From: Anseranas semipalmata
Taxonomy: Eukaryota; Chordata; Aves; Anseriformes; Anseranatidae
NCBI GenBank assembly: GCA_013399115.1
Contig: VXAA01001397.1
Location: 33,136-97,135, forward strand
Length of the DNA: 64,000 bases
Direction: 5' to 3'
This document shows, piece after piece, positions 58,530 to 64,000 of this stretch; position 1 is the stretch's first letter, and every line of letters begins with the position of its first letter. The notes under the pieces are model-generated. The model saw only the letters and a program-made list of their open reading frames with translations, made no database searches and was not told where the DNA came from. The position numbers were made by a program, and so were the translations under genes.

Positions 58530-60983
58530 TGAGAAGGAATTTCTACAGCTCCTTTTGCTTCTTTTCAGCCAAATTGTGCTTACCACACTTCAGGCATAGC
58601 CCTATTATATTCCTGCTTACAATGCTCCTTGAGTAATTGCTTCATGTAGCAGCTTTCTTCATTTCCCTGGCAGCTCTTTTACGTCATAGTGAAGGGACCT
58701 CCAGGTGCTTATAGGGCTGCTTGAATTTAATAAGACCATAGCATGGCAAGTGATACCTTTTTATTGGTGAAACCACTTTTTATTGGTGAAAGGATGACAC
58801 AGGAATCTTGGCCTGGCAAACGCCATCTATGAAAAGAAATTGGTGACAGGATTTGTGAGGTTTGACCTTACGAGATGACGAAGGTGACCAAGACTAATCC
58901 CTTCACATCTCAGGTTGAGATCTGAGGAGAAGGTTGCATATATGAATATCTGAAAAACAAGCAAACAAACAAACAAGAACAACAAACAGAAATAAAGAAT
59001 CAGTCCAATTTTTTGCACATAAGGGACACACATTGTACTTTATAGACCTGAGGTGAGCCCTTGGACACGCAGGGCTGTTGTTTCCAGCGTTGGAACTGTT
59101 TTCATTGCTTGTGCTTTCCATGCATTGGTTCCTTAAGCCTGTCAAAGCTGATAAGAAATGTTTGTTTTTTGTTTTGTTTTGTTTTGTTCTTTTGTTTGTT
59201 TGTTTGATTGCTTCTGGGAATAGCACAGAATATTTGCTAAACAGGGGTCTTCACGGGCTTCATGCTTGCAGGAAGTGATAGTAGCAGCTGCTAGGGCGGG
59301 CAGGGATGTTTGCTGCCACACCATGTGTAACTGAGTGACCGCCGTCTGCTGTGCTCCTGCAGCGGGAAGCAGCGCTCGGATTCAGGCTGTCCTGGAGAAC
59401 AGCACCATGTAAGACCTATGAGGCTTCCCAGAAGAAACGAGGCTGGGACCAATAAATAAACAAAAGGATGCTTACGTACATGTGAGAGACACGGAGTTTA
59501 TTTATAAAAGGGGGCCTTTAAAACCTTGCTAGTTTAATATAGCTAATTGCATGACAATGTCAAGCAGGATAACAGACTTCCCCCTGGTCTCCACATGCTT
59601 GGAAGTGCCTTTTTAAGAGAGAATCTCTCCCAGAACAGCTTGAACTTTCTCTCAGACAGGTGTCAGGGATGGTGTCATAGAGCTGAATAGCGTGCTGGTG
59701 CTCAGTGGTGAGTGAAGGACCCTGACACATGCAATTTGCTCTTTACAGATCCACATTCAGTGCTCTCTGGGATTTACTGTACGCACCGGGTGAAAAGCTG
59801 TACTTCAGACTGTACATAGCCTGTTTTACAGGAGTAAAGTCCTTTTTGTGATCAACAGTTCTTAATGGGATGCAAAACATTTTGTTTTGCTTTTGTTTCC
59901 ATATGACATCACTGCAAACATTCACCAATAGCTCAGAAATGGAAACGTGGACTCCCCTCTCTCTTTGTAGCACTTTCAGTTTTGTTTTTCTCTGTGCTTG
60001 AAAGCTTTGAATTCCCTTTCCTTCACCCCTTGCCCTTAGAGACAGATCACACATAGTTTCCTTCAGTGGATCAGCTGCCACGAGAGCCCTCAGGACCACG
60101 TGCTGATATCTTTGCTGAACTGGATGCCCTGCTGTGCTGTAGGCTGCCCTTGCTGCCAGGTGACACCATCCTGCTGCACTGCTGGTGAGTGAGCCCATCA
60201 TGTTAGAATTTGGATAGCCGCGGGACACCCATAACAGCTCTATGGTATTTCCTTCACCAGCCAAGGACCGCACAGTAGAAAAGGCACAGATTGTTTTTCA
60301 ACTTGGCCTACAGGTGTGGACCTTTATATCTACAGAAGAAACAATGTTGAGGACACAAGACAGGTCTACAGCCGTCCTATTACTCATGGTAGTTTGCTGT
60401 GCTAGGGCTCTTCAGCAATATCCAGTAGCAACATCATCACTAACCTGTTACCTTGTTCTTCCCCCAGAAGTTGTTTCCCTTTTTCTTTCCTCCTGTAATG
60501 TTGACTTTTCCTTCTGCATAAATAATCTTACTGCAGTGAGGACAGGACTCACTGTTCCATACCAGTACTCTGTGTGAGAAAGGGAATGACAGCTACTGAA
60601 GATGTGTCAGCCAAATGAAGCTACTGAAGACGTATGGACCAAACAAAGGCCTCAAAACCTCTCAGACAGCAGGAATGATCCTGCAGATTCTTGTATCCCA
60701 AGGTGAGGAAGGGCTCTTCTCTGGGGTGCTTTCTGGTCAGTTATTTCTTATTTCTGTCACTACTAGACATACCAGGGAAATGAAAGCAGCCAAATATATT
60801 GTAACAAATTGAAGCAGTGCTGTCTTGGTGTAGCCTACAGCAAGGGGATAGGAAAATTTCTAGTTTTGTATATCTGAATTTGCTTCTGGCTCAAGCCCTG
60901 TTCAGTAAAGAACTGATCAAGTGTGTGTACCTGTTCCTGCTCTGCAACGCAAGCTGGAGATACGCTTTTACGCGATGCAGCGA
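58530..60983. other. unique sequence with simple repeats
   Basis: A 16-bp direct repeat CTTTTTATTGGTGAAA is at 58757-58772 and 58776-58791. CAAA-rich DNA lies at 58952-58989 and TTTTG/TTTG at 59160-59206. A 176-codon minus-strand frame (59743-60273) has no domain. A possible micro-exon at 59363-59408 is discussed under findings. Confidence 0.45.
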
Positions 60984-61530
60984 TAGAATCAGAGAATCAT
61001 AGAATCACAGAATGGCCTGGGTTGAAAAGGACCTTAAAGATCATCTAGTTTCAACCCCCCTGCTCTGGGCAGGGTTGCCAACTACTAGAGCAGGCTGCCC
61101 AGCGCCACATCCAGCCTGGCCTTGAATGCCTCCAGGGATGGGGCAGCCACAACCTCTCTGGGCAACCCGTTCCAGTGCCTCACCACCCTCTGAGTGAAAA
61201 ACTTCCTTCTAATATCCAACCTAAATCTCCCCTTTCTTAGTTTGAAACCATTCCCCCTTGTCCTATCACTATCAACGTGTGTAAACAGGCATTCCCCCTC
61301 CTGTTTATACGCTCCGTTCAAGTATTGGAAGGCCGCAATGAGGTCTCCCCGGAGCCTTCGCTTCTCCAAGCTAAACAAGCCCAGTTCCCTCAACCTTTCT
61401 TCACAGGAGAGGTGTTCCAGCCCTCTGATCATCTTAGTGGCCCTCCTCTGGACCCATTCCAAGAGCTCCACATCCTTCTTGTGCTGGGGGCCCCAGGCCT
61501 GCATGCAGTATTCCAGATAGCTACTGCACA
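60984..61530 (-). mobile_element. CR1 LINE 3' end, long intact ORF2 C-terminal frame
   Basis: Four reversed octamers (60984-61015) mark the 3' end on the left. The minus-strand frame from 61531 to 61085 is open for 148 codons and reads [66 protein letters not shown] and [10 protein letters not shown], the C-terminal part of CR1 ORF2 after the reverse transcriptase. No stop or frameshift interrupts it, so this is the youngest-looking CR1 here. The 5' part, with the endonuclease and catalytic RT motifs, is missing, so it cannot move by itself. Confidence 0.97.
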
Positions 61531-61591
61531 AAAAGATATCAGCCCCGAAATGGATAAACTTAGCTTGCCTGTTTTTTGTTTTGGGGTGCTT

Positions 61592-61618
61592 TTTTGTTTG
61601 TTTGTTTGTTTGTTTTTA
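61592..61618. repeat. short (TTTG)n tract
   Basis: T-run followed by about six TTTG units, close behind the CR1 copy. Confidence 0.85.
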
Positions 61619-62929
61619 TTTTTGCACCCATGAAACTAATGAGATGATAACTTTCTAGTTCATGGAGATGTCAGGGAAACAGGTGGCCATTCGCTTCAAA
61701 TGGCTGTGAGTATGTGTCACAGCACAAGGAAAAATTTCGAGGTGCCTGAGAGTCAGGATGCAGATTCCAGTTCTGATTGCAGTATGTTGACATTTCCTGG
61801 ATGACCAGAAGACTGGATGAGATTTGATGCCTTGGGAACTAGGACAACTAGCTTTTCTATCCCAAATTCCCAATCTGTATAAATTCAGTAACCATGCCGG
61901 ATCTTTAGCCAATCACAAATGCATGATCATGAGTAAGTGCGTGCGTGCTGTATGTTTCATTAATAGAACATAGTCTGACAGTTTTTTTTCAGAGGAGATG
62001 AGACCTTTAGGGTCAGATGTACCAAATATGAAACCTTGAACTCTCACAAATGAGTTCAGATACTAATTTTTTCCTGTACCTAGCTAATTGAAGGCTCTTG
62101 CTAGACAGGCTCCATTTATTACAATGAGTGCAATTAAAGTGTTGTAATGTTCACAGCTGTGTGCTCATGATCCAGCTTTTATAAAACCAGGATAATAAGC
62201 TCAGCAGTGAAGTTTCAGTACTGTTAAAAGGTTGCAAAGGAGTTGCAGAAATGAAGGTGATAAAATGACACACACTCATATGTACTCTGAAGTTTACTCT
62301 TGTCTCTTTGAACTAATTATGACTCAGTCCCTTAATGGACCACATATATTTTAGCTGCAGATATGTTGTTCTTTCAGTGTGCTTGCAGACAATTTTGTGG
62401 AAAGACATTTACTTCAGCATTTACTTCACTGGAGGAGAAGGTCTAGTGTCTTGTGGGTCAATCTGATTGAAGCCAAAGGGGTCTCAACCTGATGCTGTGG
62501 TCTTTGTGGGCTATACAAGTTGTTAGATAAAGCATGTTATCTAATTCAAAGCTAGGAGCCCTAACACGTGCACTGCTATGGATGATAGGCCAATTCCTTA
62601 ACTGCTGTAATTCAGCATAATGCTGCTGAAGTCTGAGAGCTACTGATGCTGGTTCCAGAATCTGCTCTTAATTTTGTTTGTTCTGAAAAAAAGTGAGAGA
62701 CTCTTCTATTTGTGTTTTTAAAATGTTTCAATTCAATGTTTAATTTTTAAGCTCCATCTATTCGTCCTTAAATAAAAGACATGATTATTCATATCATATT
62801 TCTGTTTACATTTCATAACCAATTTCTTTAATAGTGGTTCTAACCCCAGTTTTGTTTTACATTGGTGAAATGAAACTGGCTATACACTCACCGCACATTC
62901 ACACAGGCTCTGTGTTGACTTGAAAAGGT
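61619..62929. other. AT-rich unique sequence
   Basis: No gene or repeat end is recognised. Confidence 0.45.
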
Positions 62930-62985
62930 GGAGGTCAACATGGAGATTTCCCATTGACCTCACTGAGGCCAGGATCAGTCTTAAA
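62930..62985. repeat. ancient palindromic interspersed repeat, copy 4
   Basis: GGTGGAGGTCAACATGGAG, then CCCATTGACCTCACTGAGG and CCAGGATCAGTC share the word order of copies 1 to 3. It is the most decayed on its left arm. Confidence 0.45.
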
Positions 62986-64000
62986 GCTCAGTCAAACAAT
63001 TAGTAAATTTCTATAATGACAGTTATTATATGACTCCCTCATATTTTTTGCCTCTGCCTTCTGTGTTTTCTTAGAACCACAGCCTGCAGGGAGGCTGACA
63101 GTAGTTTGTGGCTGTTATTCACAGGAATTCCAGGATTTGGGATTTCGCTGGTAATTACAATTGCTTTTCCCAGCATAATCCTTGAATGTACAAACTAGTA
63201 TTTCAGAAGAGTCCCCCCACCTGTGAAGTTGCCATGCTTATTTGTCTAGAAAGGAAGCTGTAAGCAAAAGGCAATCATTAAAACATTAAGGAACAAAAAT
63301 TATTTGCAAGTATCTGGGTCATTATAACCTGAGATTTTATTTACGCACACCAATCAAGGCACAAAATGTCACACAGCCTTTCAGTCTGTACGAGAATTAT
63401 TTCATGTCCAAAGTTGCATATGAGGAAAAGAAACAAAGTACTTCCCACTGCAGTAAGGATGAAAGTCAAGCTCACAGAGCTCCAAAGAGCTATGTCTTGT
63501 TAAGCTCTGCTCTTCAGAGGTGGTTCTCAAATTCAGTATTTTACTGCCTGCCATAATTGCTGGCTTTTGTGTTTCACTTTTCACAGCAATGTTTGCAAAG
63601 TGTTTGAGTGCAGGAATCATTTCCCACATTGCTAAAATGCAGCTGGGATGAATGGTTTTGGGGTCTTCACACATGGATATCACCTGTCTGTATCTTTTTC
63701 TGCCTATCATCTTTAACCTTTTTGCAGAATAGACAGCATAATGCTTTTCTATGTTTCTCTCAGTAGAAGTTTTGAAAGTAAATTATTCTGTTTAAGTCAT
63801 GGGTAGATTTTCAGCAGCTATAAACTGCTTTTCATACAGATCATTGATACAATTGCCATATGGCAATTTATGCCAGCTGAAGATCTGTGCTTCAGTCTGA
63901 GACCACATCAGTATACAATTTTCCTTAGTCATCTGATCCAGGAGATGTAAGTGGAAACCTCTCTTTACAATAAAAGGATATTTGAGACTCTTCTACACTC
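62986..64000. other. unique non-coding sequence to window end
   Basis: No gene is recognised. The 102-codon minus-strand frame (63402-63710) has no known domain. Confidence 0.45.

Noticed and set aside
58272..58586. 104-codon minus-strand frame of Phe/Leu/Ser repeats
   Set aside because: It is an artefact of the purine microsatellite.
59743..60273. 176-codon minus-strand frame
   Set aside because: No recognisable family, and the composition is like other chance frames.

Overview
This window is nuclear DNA from a bird, and no protein-coding gene, exon of a known gene or structured RNA gene could be recognised in it. The bird call rests on several CR1 LINE fragments whose 3' ends carry the tandem octamer ATTCTGTG, on an LTR of the avian ERVL-like type, and on scattered older amniote repeats (MIR-like SINEs and much older CR1 copies). 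The sequence is AT-leaning and CpG-poor. Open frames are short and show no family resemblance, except inside transposon remnants. The species cannot be named. Every undetermined base lies in or next to a homopolymer, which fits a draft assembly.

Layout. 1-10 kb: mostly unique sequence, an ancient palindromic repeat at the left edge, a 338-bp pyrimidine microsatellite (4827-5164), short A-rich and TTC tracts, and a MIR-like SINE (7631-7824). 10-12 kb: an old minus-strand CR1 piece abutted by a younger plus-strand CR1 (10433-10780), then a minus-strand CR1 (11734-11886). 14-18 kb: a promoter-like motif pair, a perfect hairpin, an exon-like block with good splice signals (14716-15272), another ancient palindromic repeat, a microRNA-like hairpin and a MIR. 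22-30 kb: a possible fossil DDE transposase piece, an orphan decayed reading frame (28441-28848) and an old plus-strand CR1. 32 kb: a solo LTR (31996-32359) with perfect 5-bp target-site duplications. 34-36 kb: old repeat fragments and an enhancer-like patch. 42-48 kb: low-complexity A-rich DNA around a small gap, two old CR1 copies, one with reverse-transcriptase sequence. 50-51 kb: the most CpG-rich unique patch, with homeodomain, CRE-like and AP-1-like sites. 54-62 kb: a MIR, two CR1 3' ends that keep ORF2 C-terminal reading frame, and a 256-bp purine microsatellite.

The best interpretation is a long intergenic or intronic interval shaped by several ages of retrotransposons. I found no gene cluster, operon, CRISPR array or new multi-gene system. 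The items most worth checking are the orphan frame at 28.4-28.8 kb, the exon-like block near 15 kb, the possible transposase fossil near 22.8 kb, the CpG/homeodomain patch near 50.4 kb, and the dispersed palindromic repeat family.
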